A DNA stretch of 10,598 bases from DATIBL01 sp035457505 (GTDB lineage: Bacteria; Patescibacteriota; Minisyncoccia; Phycocordibacterales; UBA6899): positions 1 through 10,598 of the forward strand of contig DATIBL010000069.1 in the NCBI GenBank assembly GCA_035457505.1, written 5' to 3'. Below are positions 1 to 6,735 of this stretch, one piece after another (position 1 is the first letter of the stretch; each line of letters begins with the position of its first letter). Both the position numbers and the translations under genes were made by a program. The notes beneath the pieces are model-generated. The model had not been told where the DNA came from. It was given only the letters and a program-made list of their open reading frames with translations, and searched no databases.

Positions 1-846
1 CTCCTTGCGGTCGGCATGTTCGGGTTCAACTACGGCATCGAATTCACGGGCGGATCGATCCTCGAAATCGAGTACCCAGCAGGACGCCCCGATGTTGAGG
101 AGCTCCGCACCGAGCTCGCTGGCCTCGAATGGCACGGCACACAGGTGCAGGCGACGGGCGAAAAGGGATATATCGTGCGTACGAAACCGATCTCAGACGA
201 TGAGCGCAAGGTGCTCATCTCGACCGTTTCTGGCGGCGATCCGTCGCTGATCGAGATCAAGCGTTTCGACTCCATTGGCCCGACGATCGGAGCGGAGCTT
301 CGGGAGAAGGCCTGGTGGGCAGTTGGTCTTGTGATGCTCGCGATCGTGCTCTATGTTGCGTTCGCGTTCCGCGGCGTGTCGCACCCGGTCTCGTCGTGGG
401 TATACGGATTTGTGGCGATTGTCGCGCTCTTGCATGATGTGGTGATCCCAGCAGGCGTGTACGTCGTCCTCGGGCACTATTTCATCGACGCGCAGATCGA
501 CGCGCTCTTCATTACGGCCATCCTTACCGTGCTCGGGTTCTCGGTCCACGATACGATCGTCGTGTTCGATCGGACACGAGAAAACCTCAAGAATCGCACC
601 TGGAAGGAATTTCGCACGACCGTCGGAAAGTCTGTCGAACAGACGTTTGCCCGTTCGATCAATACTTCGCTGACGGTGCTCATCGTCACGTTCGTTCTCT
701 ACTTCGTTGGCGGCGAGACGACCAAGAATTTTGCCCTCGTACTCGGAGTCGGCATTCTCGTGGGGACGTATTCCTCGATCTTCCTCGGTTCGCCGCTTCT
801 GGTGGCGATCGAGGAGTGGCAGCGCAAAAAGGAGACCCGTCGCTAA
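1..846 (+). CDS. secF: Protein translocase subunit SecF, 5' end cut by the window
   Basis: SecF works with SecD in the cytoplasmic membrane next to SecYEG and uses the proton gradient to help pull secreted proteins across. The reading frame is open from base 1 (Leu-Leu-Ala-Val-Gly before the first Met), so the first residues and most of transmembrane helix 1 lie upstream; the Met at 16 is internal. Visible family motifs, numbered from base 1: GFNYGIEFTGG (about residues 8-18), the SIGPTIGAEL stretch before helix 2 (about 91-100), helix 2 (about 105-124), helices 3-4, the diagnostic VHDTIVVFDRTREN block (182-195) and the RSINTSLTVL start of helix 5 (about 218). A basic tail follows. The 281 visible residues match the usual SecF length (about 300). 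secD would be expected just upstream. A hairpin and a terminator follow the stop. Family assignment is firm. Confidence 0.95.
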   Translation, partial: LLAVGMFGFNYGIEFTGGSILEIEYPAGRPDVEELRTELAGLEWHGTQVQATGEKGYIVRTKPISDDERKVLISTVSGGDPSLIEIKRFDSIGPTIGAELREKAWWAVGLVMLAIVLYVAFAFRGVSHPVSSWVYGFVAIVALLHDVVIPAGVYVVLGHYFIDAQIDALFITAILTVLGFSVHDTIVVFDRTRENLKNRTWKEFRTTVGKSVEQTFARSINTSLTVLIVTFVLYFVGGETTKNFALVLGVGILVGTYSSIFLGSPLLVAIEEWQRKKETRR

Positions 847-915
847 GAGCCTATTACGGCAGGCTCTAAGTGCGGCAGCACGGAAATCAAACGCCCCCCA
901 TTGGGGGCGTTTGAT
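846..915 (+). terminator. Tandem hairpins after secF, probable terminator
   Basis: A 7-bp hairpin (846-852 with 861-867) starts on the secF stop codon. It is followed by a perfect 13-bp stem, ATCAAACGCCCCC (886-898) with GGGGGCGTTTGAT (903-915), and a 4-base loop. There is no T-run after the second stem, only the T's in its 3' arm, so it is a weaker intrinsic terminator than others in this window. It may also act as an mRNA 3' stabiliser. Confidence 0.65.
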
Positions 916-928
916 ATGTCCACATATG

Positions 929-957
929 TTGACGGCGCGTCACGAGAGGGATAGACC
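929..957 (+). promoter_or_regulatory. Possible promoter for the 985 gene
   Basis: TTGACG (929-934) and TAGACC (952-957) are separated by 17 bases, with predicted transcription start near 964 and a short leader holding an AAGGAG site. The -35 box is good and the -10 box poor. The terminator just upstream makes an independent promoter likely. Confidence 0.4.
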
Positions 958-984
958 AAATGAGGACCGAAGGAGAATGTCATC

Positions 985-1347
985 ATGGATCAAGGCCGTG
1001 AGTCGTCAGGACTCGTCTCGTCGATCGAAAAAGTGCGAGATGCATTTATTGAGATCAACCACGATACCCGAGAGTGGTTCGGTGGTGAGTCGCTTTGTGC
1101 GACGATCCGTGGATTCTGCGCCGCGAAAGGCGTGTCGGACCCTATGGACCTCGCACACGAGGATCGCGCGATCTTGATCGTGCGCCTCTCGGCGATCAAG
1201 AGCAAGCTCGATAGCACCTCGACGGAATATCTCGCCATGTGCGGCGTCGTGCATGCCTCAGAGCTCTCTCGCGCGCAGTACAGCATCTTCTGTGAGCGCC
1301 TGCAGGCAGTCGTCCATCGGGAGGACCAGTATCCATTTCCAGCATGA
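985..1347 (+). CDS. Hypothetical 120-residue soluble protein
   Basis: I do not recognise this protein. The start is well supported: AAGGAG at 970-975 lies nine bases before the ATG. It has no signal peptide or membrane helix and looks mostly helical, with acidic and basic residues interspersed. Four cysteines (38, 45, 86, 103) are scattered and form no obvious CxxC metal site. The gene is flanked on both sides by terminator hairpins, so it is probably monocistronic. Its stop codon overlaps an ATG in the next frame (ATGA at 1344), but translation from there would run through the terminator, so I do not treat that as coupling. Coding status rests on the ribosome binding site, clean flanks and the GATC-rich composition shared with secF. 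Confidence 0.75.
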   Translation: MDQGRESSGLVSSIEKVRDAFIEINHDTREWFGGESLCATIRGFCAAKGVSDPMDLAHEDRAILIVRLSAIKSKLDSTSTEYLAMCGVVHASELSRAQYSIFCERLQAVVHREDQYPFPA

Positions 1348-1353
1348 TCGCTA

Positions 1354-1387
1354 AAGCAAAGACGTCCTCTCGGGCGTCTTTTTGCTT
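1354..1387 (+). terminator. Intrinsic terminator after the 985 gene
   Basis: The core stem AAAGACGTCC (1358-1367) pairs with GGGCGTCTTT (1372-1381) across a TCTC loop, with one G-T wobble. It ends in a run of five T's (1379-1383). AAGC (1354-1357) can extend it by pairing with GCTT (1384-1387). This is a strong classical terminator seven bases after the stop codon. Confidence 0.9.
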
Positions 1388-1398
1388 CCCGGGCAGAG

Positions 1399-1407
1399 TG
1401 GTACACT
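1399..1407 (+). promoter_or_regulatory. Extended -10 promoter for a leaderless gene
   Basis: TGG plus TACACT (1399-1407) is an extended -10 element. Transcription would start about seven bases after it, at 1414-1416, which is the ATG at 1416 itself. No ribosome binding site fits between. I see no convincing -35 box, as is usual for extended -10 promoters. Confidence 0.55.
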
Positions 1408-1415
1408 GTCTGCAT

Positions 1416-1781
1416 ATGAGTCAGACCAAAGCAAAAGGCGTACTGGGGAAGGGCGGGAAGGCATTACCTGCTCCGCTGAAGCGCCCGACGGCGAAGACCG
1501 GAGGGAAGCCCTCTCAAACAACTGACCTTGCGATCGTTCGCGGCGAGCTCGGGAAGATCATTATAGATATGCTGCACATGAAGGAGGACCTCGCGAAGAT
1601 CGCAAGCGGCATCGTTGCGGCAAACAACGGCATTGCGGCGCTCGCGCAGCGGATGAACGAAAAGAAACCCGACTACGATGCAGCCCATCTTGGGGAGAAG
1701 ATCGCCGACCTGAAGAGCGACATCGGGGTGCTTAAGACGCTGGTCCGGCAAGCAGGAAGTCCGCGGAGCTTTATGGAGTAA
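1416..1781 (+). CDS. Hypothetical 121-residue protein, basic tail plus coiled coil
   Basis: Function unknown. The frame is open back to an ATG at 1344, but that would translate the preceding terminator. The ATG at 1416 fits the promoter exactly and would give a leaderless mRNA. Residues 1-36 are Lys/Gly/Pro/Thr-rich and very basic, probably disordered and possibly nucleic-acid binding. Residues 38-112 form amphipathic helices with spaced Leu, Ile and Met (for example LGKIIIDMLHMKEDLAKIA), typical of a two-helix coiled coil. There is no cysteine, signal peptide or membrane helix. The layout resembles small helical DNA- or RNA-associated proteins, but that is inference from composition only. 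A 53-residue gene follows after 31 bases and could share the transcript. Confidence 0.72.
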   Translation: MSQTKAKGVLGKGGKALPAPLKRPTAKTGGKPSQTTDLAIVRGELGKIIIDMLHMKEDLAKIASGIVAANNGIAALAQRMNEKKPDYDAAHLGEKIADLKSDIGVLKTLVRQAGSPRSFME

Positions 1782-1812
1782 CGAGAGAGATTATTCTTTG
1801 ACCAAAATATTT

Positions 1813-1974
1813 ATGGATGAACATCACGCACCAGGAATTGAGGGGATCGACGCGGCAGAGCTTCCGATCGACGAAGAGGTTTCGCTCGGTGATTCGGTGG
1901 ACGATATGGACGTCGAAGATCTTCCGATTGACGAAGAGATCACGCTCGGGTCGCCGGACGACGATCGATCGTAG
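1813..1974 (+). CDS. Acidic 53-residue microprotein with two tandem repeats
   Basis: A short frame, ATG at 1813 to TAG at 1972-1974. The product is strongly acidic and consists mainly of two copies of LPIDEE(V/I)(S/T)LG at residues 17-26 and 37-46, exactly 20 residues (60 bases) apart. The DNA copies start at 1861 and 1921. Differences between copies are mostly synonymous or conservative (ATC/ATT Ile, Val/Ile, Ser/Thr), which points to selection on protein sequence and so to real coding. No signal peptide, cysteine or membrane helix. No good Shine-Dalgarno: GAGAGAGA (1783-1790) is 22 bases away. It may be co-transcribed with the basic coiled-coil protein upstream; opposite charges make a partnership conceivable, but nothing shows it directly. 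Confidence 0.6.
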   Translation: MDEHHAPGIEGIDAAELPIDEEVSLGDSVDDMDVEDLPIDEEITLGSPDDDRS

Positions 1975-2020
1975 GGCGTGTGTGCGGGGGAATATGCCTG
2001 TTTCTCGGGCTTCCTGCTGA

Positions 2021-2041
2021 CCGGAAATCGGGGATTTCCGG
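2021..2041. repeat. Perfect 9-bp inverted repeat upstream of the rRNA promoter
   Basis: CCGGAAATC (2021-2029) and GATTTCCGG (2033-2041) flank a GGG spacer. The element sits between the end of the microprotein gene and the rRNA promoter, 39 bases before its -35 box. No T-run follows on the plus side, so as a terminator it would be weak. It may instead bind a regulator of rRNA transcription. The rest of 1975-2080 holds nothing else I can identify. Confidence 0.5.
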
Positions 2042-2080
2042 GGTCGGAAAATACTAAGGAAAATAAAGGCCGATTGCCCC

Positions 2081-2108
2081 TTGACCACAAAAGGTCCCCG
2101 TGTATAAT
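2081..2108 (+). promoter_or_regulatory. 16S rRNA promoter
   Basis: TTGACC (2081-2086) and a perfect TATAAT (2103-2108) are separated by 16 bases. Predicted start is near 2115, about 220 bases before the mature 16S. An AT-rich purine stretch (2047-2068) lies upstream and could act as an UP element. This is among the strongest promoters in the window, as expected for rRNA. Confidence 0.85.
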
Positions 2109-2190
2109 GACCGATACGTTCATTCCGTTTCTGTACCGCGCCATGAGAGCGCGCACGATCGTATAGGAATGAGCGTCGGTCTTTGAAAGA
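2109..2190 (+). promoter_or_regulatory. rRNA leader hairpin and boxA-like antitermination element
   Basis: Bases 2109-2126 pair with 2166-2181 in a 16-bp stem with a two-base bulge; inside it GCGC (2138-2141) pairs with GCGC (2151-2154). TCTTTGAAA (2180-2188) follows at once and matches the boxA core of bacterial rRNA leaders, the binding site of NusB-S10. A hairpin just before boxA is the boxB-boxA arrangement known from rRNA operons. If transcription starts near 2115, only the upper 10 bp of the stem are in the RNA. A second 7-bp hairpin follows at 2205-2222. Role by analogy only. Confidence 0.5.
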
Positions 2191-2307
2191 GCCGTTTTTA
2201 TTTGTCCTGGACTCGTCCGGGAAAGATACGAACGAATATACGAGCATCACACAGTAGTTACGCAAGAATAACCCGATGCAAAAGAATCAATGCATGCGAC
2301 AGCATGA

Positions 2308-2333
2308 CGTGCTTTCTTTTGTCTCGTTTCACT

Positions 2334-2335
<2 letters not shown>
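2308..2335 (+). other. 5' arm of the pre-16S processing stem
   Basis: Bases 2308-2335 pair with 3980-4007 along 28 continuous base pairs, three of them G-U wobbles, for example GCTTTCTTTTGTC (2311-2323) with GACAAAAGAAAGC (3992-4004). This is the long stem that brackets pre-16S rRNA and is normally cut by RNase III. The inner end meets the expected mature 5' end, about 2334. Confidence 0.85.
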
Positions 2336-3841
<1,506 letters not shown>

Positions 3842-4077
3842 TTGGACGTCTCTCGCTTCGCGCGAAAGACTGATCGTCGATCATCTCTTCCAGAGATGCG
3901 GTCATGGTGGTACACCAGAAAGGTCCACTGCCAATCATGCAGGCGTTGCATGACGGATACCCCCGCGATACGTTACGGGGAAGTGAAACGGGACAAAAGA
4001 AAGCATGGTTTCAACCATGAGAACCCAAGGGAAGGCCCCTTGGTTCCCGATACTACGCCGTGGATGCTCGATATATG
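3842..4077 (+). other. Structured 16S trailer with the 3' processing arm
   Basis: This gene-free stretch is a chain of hairpins: 3847-3869 (GTCT and TCGC stems around a C-A mismatch), TGATC/GATCA (about 3871-3883), TCTCT/AGAGA just after, TGGTG/CACCA (about 3905-3917), TCATGCA/TGCATGA around a GGCGT loop (about 3937-3955), CCCCG/CGGGG (3961-3980), CATGGT/ACCATG (4004-4019) and a 10-bp stem with one bulged C (4021-4031 with 4037-4046). Bases 3980-4007 are the 3' arm of the pre-16S stem, so the two hairpins touching it compete with it. I find no tRNA, 5S or other known RNA family. Which part stays in the mature rRNA cannot be told from sequence. Confidence 0.6.
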
Positions 4078-4103
4078 AAAAATGCCCCGAAAGGGGTGTT
4101 TTT
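4078..4103 (+). terminator. Terminator of the 16S rRNA unit
   Basis: AAAAATGCCCC (4078-4088) pairs with GGGGTGTTTTT (4093-4103) around a GAAA tetraloop; two pairs are G-U wobbles. The five-T tail makes it a strong intrinsic terminator. It closes the rRNA transcript, showing that 23S and 5S are not in the same operon. Confidence 0.93.
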
Positions 4104-4155
4104 GCGCTCGCTCGAGATCCTTCGATATCTGTCGCTTGCGGAGGGTCGAAGCATG

Positions 4156-4161
4156 TATAAT
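4156..4161 (+). promoter_or_regulatory. -10 box for the leaderless 4168 gene
   Basis: A perfect TATAAT ends six bases before the ATG at 4168, so transcription would start on the start codon itself. A possible -35 box (TTGCGG at 4136-4141) is only 14 bases upstream, which is short. Confidence 0.65.
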
Positions 4162-4167
4162 AGCGGC

Positions 4168-4665
4168 ATGACACCGAGACTCCGGATTCTCCTTGCGATC
4201 TTTCTTGTGCTTTCGATCCTCGCGTTTACGCTCACATCAATGCGGGCGAACCAATCGTTCGTCCAGACCGCACCGGATCAGGGTTTCGGTCCGGCGAGCG
4301 CGTATGGGGTGGATATCTCCGGTCCTGCCGAGATGATCCTCGACGCCGGTGAGCACGCGTTTCGCTTCACGGTAGCAAACACTGGCGATTCGCTCGACGA
4401 TTATGCGATCAGCGCGACGACGACGGTCGGGCAGATTGACGTCTCTGCAGTGCCGCCCGTGTTGCGGGTTCCTGCGCACGAGGTTCGCGGGTTCGTGATT
4501 GGCGTTCGCGTCCCGGAGGGGGTACTTGATGGAACGACCGGAAAGATTCGCGTTGGTGCGATCAGCGTATCGACACCGCTTGCCTTTGATGCCGCCTATG
4601 CCGATGTGCGGATCGTCGGGAACGCAACGCCGACGCCGGCCTACGAGATCGTGCTTCCGAAATAA
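4168..4665 (+). CDS. Membrane-anchored beta-sandwich protein, 165 residues
   Basis: Probably exported and anchored by its N-terminus. Residues 3-24 (basic MTPRLR, then a hydrophobic stretch to about 24) form a signal anchor; the rest is extracytoplasmic. Residues about 48-152 read as alternating beta strands with the pattern of bacterial Ig-like/NEW3-type domains: a VDISGPAEMIL start, FTVANTGDSLDDY, and VRVPEGVLDGTTGKIRV. Such domains serve as surface or adhesion modules, but the exact family is not clear to me. No cysteine. The frame extends upstream to an ATG at 4060, before the rRNA terminator; the start at 4168 is chosen because TATAAT lies six bases before it and because it places the signal anchor at the N-terminus. 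It would be translated from a leaderless mRNA. Confidence 0.82.
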   Translation: MTPRLRILLAIFLVLSILAFTLTSMRANQSFVQTAPDQGFGPASAYGVDISGPAEMILDAGEHAFRFTVANTGDSLDDYAISATTTVGQIDVSAVPPVLRVPAHEVRGFVIGVRVPEGVLDGTTGKIRVGAISVSTPLAFDAAYADVRIVGNATPTPAYEIVLPK

Positions 4666-4694
4666 AAAATTCCCCCGCACGAGCGTGTGCGGGG
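4661..4694 (-). terminator. Terminator shared by convergent genes, T-run on the minus strand
   Basis: CCCCGCAC (4673-4680) pairs with GTGCGGGG (4687-4694). Read on the minus strand, the stem is followed by a long T-rich run (complement of 4661-4671), so it terminates the 4701-5087 gene well. On the plus side it follows the 4168 gene but lacks a T-run. Confidence 0.85.
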
Positions 4695-4700
4695 TGGGTA

Positions 4701-5087
4701 CTACTGGGGGATCCGGGCGCGCTTTGCCTGGAAGAAGGGACGCAGATCATCGTCGATCTTCACGCCGCCGTTGTACCAGCTTTCTGCCTCGGCATCGCGG
4801 AGGAGCGCCTGGCGGCGGAGATGGCCAGCATCTTGGGACGTCTCAGTCGCTTCGATCAACAGCTGATCGCGATACATCTGCTCAAAACGGAGCGCTTCTT
4901 CCTCGTTGCCGCGCTCCCATGCGGCCTGGGCTCGGGCTTTGATCTCTGCGCTCGTTGCAACAAGCGTGTCCTTGTGTGCTGTTCGAAGCGAAGCGGGGTC
5001 GGGGCGTTTGGGCGGAGGCGTTTTGCGATCCGCATCGATATGCTGACGTGTCTCGCGGGGACGGCGATTGGCGCGCTGTTTTCCCAT
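4701..5087 (-). CDS. Hypothetical 128-residue charged helical protein
   Basis: Function unknown. The ATG at 5087 has an excellent ribosome binding site, GGAGGGAG, just upstream, and a good promoter (TTGACA, 16 bases, TATACT) behind that. Residues 1-38 are basic and Pro/Arg-rich, probably disordered and possibly nucleic-acid binding. Residues 45-105 are a long charged helix rich in Ala, Glu, Arg and Gln (for example SAEIKARAQAAWERGNEEEALRFEQMYRDQ), with the look of a single helical hairpin or TPR-like pair. No signal peptide, cysteine or membrane segment, so cytoplasmic. Divergent from the 5215 gene with overlapping promoters, convergent with the 4168 gene. Coding status is supported by the promoter, ribosome site and terminator all lying in the right places. 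Confidence 0.85.
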   Translation of the reverse strand: MGKQRANRRPRETRQHIDADRKTPPPKRPDPASLRTAHKDTLVATSAEIKARAQAAWERGNEEEALRFEQMYRDQLLIEATETSQDAGHLRRQALLRDAEAESWYNGGVKIDDDLRPFFQAKRARIPQ

Positions 5088-5133
5088 ATCTCCCTCCGAA
5101 GGAAAGTGAAGGAACGATCCAAACTACCCCTTT

Positions 5134-5161
5134 AGTATAGTGTACTTGCGTAAAATGTCAA
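5134..5161 (-). promoter_or_regulatory. Promoter of the 4701-5087 gene
   Basis: On the minus strand, a perfect TTGACA (5161-5156) is separated by 16 bases from TATACT (5139-5134). Predicted start is near 5127, giving a leader of about 40 bases. It overlaps the plus-strand promoter at 5146-5174. Confidence 0.85.
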
Positions 5162-5174
5162 TATGTGCTATAAT
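5146..5174 (+). promoter_or_regulatory. Promoter of the 5215 gene
   Basis: TTGCGT (5146-5151), 17 bases, then TGC-TATAAT (5166-5174) with an extended -10. Its -35 box and spacer occupy the same DNA as the opposing promoter, so two polymerases could not bind at once. Confidence 0.85.
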
Positions 5175-5214
5175 TCTGATGGCAAATTCGCCAGTACTTG
5201 AAAGGGGATTTTGA

Positions 5215-5502
5215 ATGAACACCGGACAAAAAGGCCATATTGCGCTATCGATCGTCGCGCTACTCGCCCTTGCGGCACTTCTGTACGGGCTCTACAGCAG
5301 CGTGATCTACTCGGTCGGTTACTCGCTGGGGTCGACGCGCGCACCCGCACGATTCTCCTACATGGAGGGGAATGAGCGGATGTGCGTGATCAAAGCACCC
5401 GAGATCGGGGGAGCTTGCACATCGTGCAGCGAGTACGAAGCATCGCATCCCGGCTTCAGAAGGGATTCGATCGTGTTCCGGTCCGAACGGCCAGTTTGCT
5501 GA
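5215..5502 (+). CDS. Small membrane-anchored protein with CxxC, 95 residues
   Basis: Unrecognised small protein. AAAGGGG at 5200-5206 lies about eight bases before the ATG at 5215. Residues 9-32 are a strong hydrophobic helix after a short basic start, giving a single-pass signal anchor; the remaining 60 residues should lie outside the cytoplasm. They contain four cysteines: 57, a CTSC pair at 68 and 71, and a C-terminal 95. The CxxC could be redox-active, metal-binding or disulfide-forming, but there is no thioredoxin fold around it. The gene has its own extended -10 promoter and a perfect terminator 18 bases after the stop, so it is monocistronic. Its promoter overlaps that of the divergent 4701-5087 gene. 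Confidence 0.8.
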   Translation: MNTGQKGHIALSIVALLALAALLYGLYSSVIYSVGYSLGSTRAPARFSYMEGNERMCVIKAPEIGGACTSCSEYEASHPGFRRDSIVFRSERPVC

Positions 5503-5520
5503 GCGAGCGGTAAAAATACA

Positions 5521-5554
5521 TGCGCCAGGGGTAATCCCTGGCGCAATTTTATTT
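5521..5554. terminator. Bidirectional terminator between convergent genes
   Basis: TGCGCCAGGG (5521-5530) pairs perfectly with CCCTGGCGCA (5536-5545), followed by TTTTATTT (5547-5554) on the plus strand. On the minus strand the same stem is followed by TGTATTTTTA, so it serves both the 5215 gene and the 5549-6013 gene. The minus gene's stop codon lies inside the plus-strand T-run. Confidence 0.95.
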
Positions 5555-6013
5555 GCTGCTCTCGGTTTGCTCAGCTTCGCGCTCTGCCATCCAGAGCATC
5601 GCATGGACGCCGGCCGCGCCGCCGCCAAGGGTATCGCAGATGACGTCGCCGAGCGTGTCTTGCCAACTCTGATCGCTGTAGTCGCGCATCCACGGCAAGA
5701 AGAACTGCAGGATCTCCCATGCAACGCCGATGACGAAGGCGAAGACGATCGCCGCGACCATCATCGCCTTCGTGAGATGCTCGAGATATGGAGGCTGATG
5801 CATCCGATAGAGCATGTTTTCGGGGCAGGATGGTCCGAACGAAGCGACAAGTACTACGCCTGCGTACCCGGCGGTCACGCCGCCCAAGAAATGGAGCAGC
5901 TTGTCGTAATAGATGCCCTGTGCAGAAAGATCCCAGATCATGCCGATCCATTCGAGGATCGCGACGATCGCGAGCCAGAGGACGAATTGGCGGACAAACA
6001 AACGGACGTCCAT
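5549..6013 (-). CDS. Multi-pass membrane protein, VanZ/DUF2238 (YjdF)-like
   Basis: A 154-residue protein of the cytoplasmic membrane with about four helices: about 10-28, 40-59, 83-104 and 125-143. The conserved polar positions resemble the VanZ-like/DUF2238 group: YYDKLLHFLGG (36-45), AWEILQFFLPW (98-108) and WQDTLGDVICDTLGGG (117-132). The repeated Asp, His and Glu at membrane edges are typical of that group, whose biochemical role is mostly unknown. A TTG at 6028 in frame would add five residues; I prefer the ATG at 6013 because the predicted transcript starts near 6034 and leaves only about six bases before the TTG. Neither start has a clear Shine-Dalgarno. Convergent with the 5215 gene and divergent from the tRNA-Ile. 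Confidence 0.85.
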   Translation of the reverse strand: MDVRLFVRQFVLWLAIVAILEWIGMIWDLSAQGIYYDKLLHFLGGVTAGYAGVVLVASFGPSCPENMLYRMHQPPYLEHLTKAMMVAAIVFAFVIGVAWEILQFFLPWMRDYSDQSWQDTLGDVICDTLGGGAAGVHAMLWMAEREAEQTESSK

Positions 6014-6040
6014 GGTGCACCAGATCAAATCTCTGCTTGC

Positions 6041-6068
6041 AGCATAACGCTTTTTCAGATGGTGTAAA
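6041..6068 (-). promoter_or_regulatory. Promoter of the 5549-6013 membrane protein
   Basis: On the minus strand, TTTACA (6068-6063), 16 bases, then TATGCT (6046-6041). Predicted start near 6034, giving a leader of about 20 bases to the ATG at 6013. Back to back with the tRNA promoter, without overlap. Confidence 0.7.
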
Positions 6069-6081
6069 CTTTCGCAGGGCG

Positions 6082-6110
6082 TTGCGAACCCCTTCTGTTT
6101 CTGTTATATT
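6082..6110 (+). promoter_or_regulatory. Promoter of tRNA-Ile
   Basis: TTGCGA (6082-6087), 17 bases, then TGT-TATATT (6102-6110) with an extended -10. Transcription would start near 6117, about five bases before the tRNA. Confidence 0.8.
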
Positions 6111-6121
6111 CCGAAAACAAA

Positions 6122-6195
6122 GCGCGTGTAGCTCAGGTGGTTAGAGCGCGTCACTGATAATGACGAGGTCCCAGGTTCGAGTCCTGGCATGCGCA
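6122..6195 (+). tRNA. tRNA-Ile (anticodon GAT)
   Basis: A complete cloverleaf of 74 bases. Acceptor stem GCGCGTG (6122-6128) with CATGCGC (6188-6194) and one G-U pair; D stem GCTC/GAGC (6131-6134, 6144-6147); anticodon stem CGTCA/TGACG with loop CTGATAA and anticodon GAT at 6156-6158; variable loop AGGTC; T stem CCAGG/CCTGG with TTCGAGT loop; discriminator A at 6195. The next bases are CCG, so the CCA end is not encoded and must be added by nucleotidyltransferase. In many bacteria this tRNA sits in the 16S-23S spacer; here it has its own promoter about 2 kb from the 16S, and a protein gene starts 20 bases after it. Confidence 0.97.
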
Positions 6196-6214
6196 CCGAA
6201 CGAAGGGAGGAAGT

Positions 6215-6694
6215 ATGAGCAGGGTGCCTGCGCACCCTGCGATGGTAGCCAAGAGTTCTTGGTTGTTTGGAAATGATGATATGGATTTTGCGCAAAAACT
6301 TCGTGACCTTGGACTCAGTCCTGAGACCACGATCGTGATTGGATCGGGCATTTTGAACGCGCTCGGGATCCGGAAGAGCAAAGATATCGATCTGGTTGTT
6401 ATTCCGGAAGTATATGCACGCCTGGGGGCCGATCCCCGTTTTGCGAAAGAGGAATATCAGGGAAGGGTCTTGCTTCGCGACGAGCTTTTCGAGATCGGAA
6501 CTGAGTGGGGCGTGCTGGGAAGAGATCGATCGTTTGCCGATCTTTCTGGTGACACGTGTGTGATCGATGGCGTGCGCTATCTCACGCCGGAATTTTTGCT
6601 GGCGGTAAAGAAAAGTTGGGTCAGCGATGGTGCTGCGCGAGAGAAGGATATCGCCGATATTGCGCTCATCGAGGCGTACCTTGCGAGGGGGTAG
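6215..6694 (+). CDS. Nucleotidyltransferase-like protein, 159 residues
   Basis: The core TIVIGSGILNALGIRKSKDIDLVV (about residues 39-62) has the shape of the nucleotidyltransferase superfamily active site: a GSG turn and helix, then an Asp-x-Asp (DID, 57-59) at the end of a strand. The C-terminal EKDIADIALIEAYL helix also fits small proteins of this superfamily. The substrate is unknown; candidates include antitoxin-type (MNT-like) or DUF-type members. The chosen ATG has GGGAGG four bases upstream, which is close. The domain itself starts at MDFAQ, so the ATG at 6281 (residue 23) is a serious alternative, especially because a perfect hairpin covers codons 2-9. It lies 20 bases after tRNA-Ile and is probably co-transcribed with it. 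No HEPN partner gene is visible next door. Confidence 0.82.
   Translation: MSRVPAHPAMVAKSSWLFGNDDMDFAQKLRDLGLSPETTIVIGSGILNALGIRKSKDIDLVVIPEVYARLGADPRFAKEEYQGRVLLRDELFEIGTEWGVLGRDRSFADLSGDTCVIDGVRYLTPEFLLAVKKSWVSDGAAREKDIADIALIEAYLARG
6219..6240 (+). repeat. Perfect hairpin inside the first codons of the 6215 gene
   Basis: GCAGGGTGC (6219-6227) pairs with GCACCCTGC (6232-6240) over a four-base loop. A weaker stem CCAAG/CTTGG (6249-6262) follows, then TTGTTTGG. Together they lie where a tRNA 3' trailer or terminator would be expected and right behind a strong ribosome binding site. Confidence 0.7.
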
Positions 6695-6718
6695 CAGGAG
6701 CGAGCGAGCTGTCGCCTC

Positions 6719-6727
6719 TGCTATACT
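6719..6727 (+). promoter_or_regulatory. Extended -10 promoter for a leaderless gene
   Basis: TGC plus TATACT (6719-6727) is an extended -10 element ending eight bases before the ATG at 6736. I see no -35 box in the 20 bases upstream. The predicted transcript begins within one or two bases of the ATG. Confidence 0.65.
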
Positions 6728-6735
6728 GAGTGTCT

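Noticed and set aside
1771..2265. Minus-strand frames of 164 and 110 residues across the region between the microprotein and the 16S
   Set aside because: They run through the rRNA promoter and leader, have no ribosome binding site and a low-complexity Arg/Ser-rich composition; the plus-strand microprotein and RNA leader explain the region better.
3842..4077. A spacer tRNA, 5S rRNA or tmRNA after the 16S
   Set aside because: AAGTGAAACG at 3981 resembles a 5S motif, but it is the 3' arm of the processing stem, and no 5S, tRNA or tmRNA fold fits.
4237..4680. 147-residue frames on both strands over the 4168 gene and its terminator
   Set aside because: Shadows with Arg/His-rich composition; one crosses the terminator.
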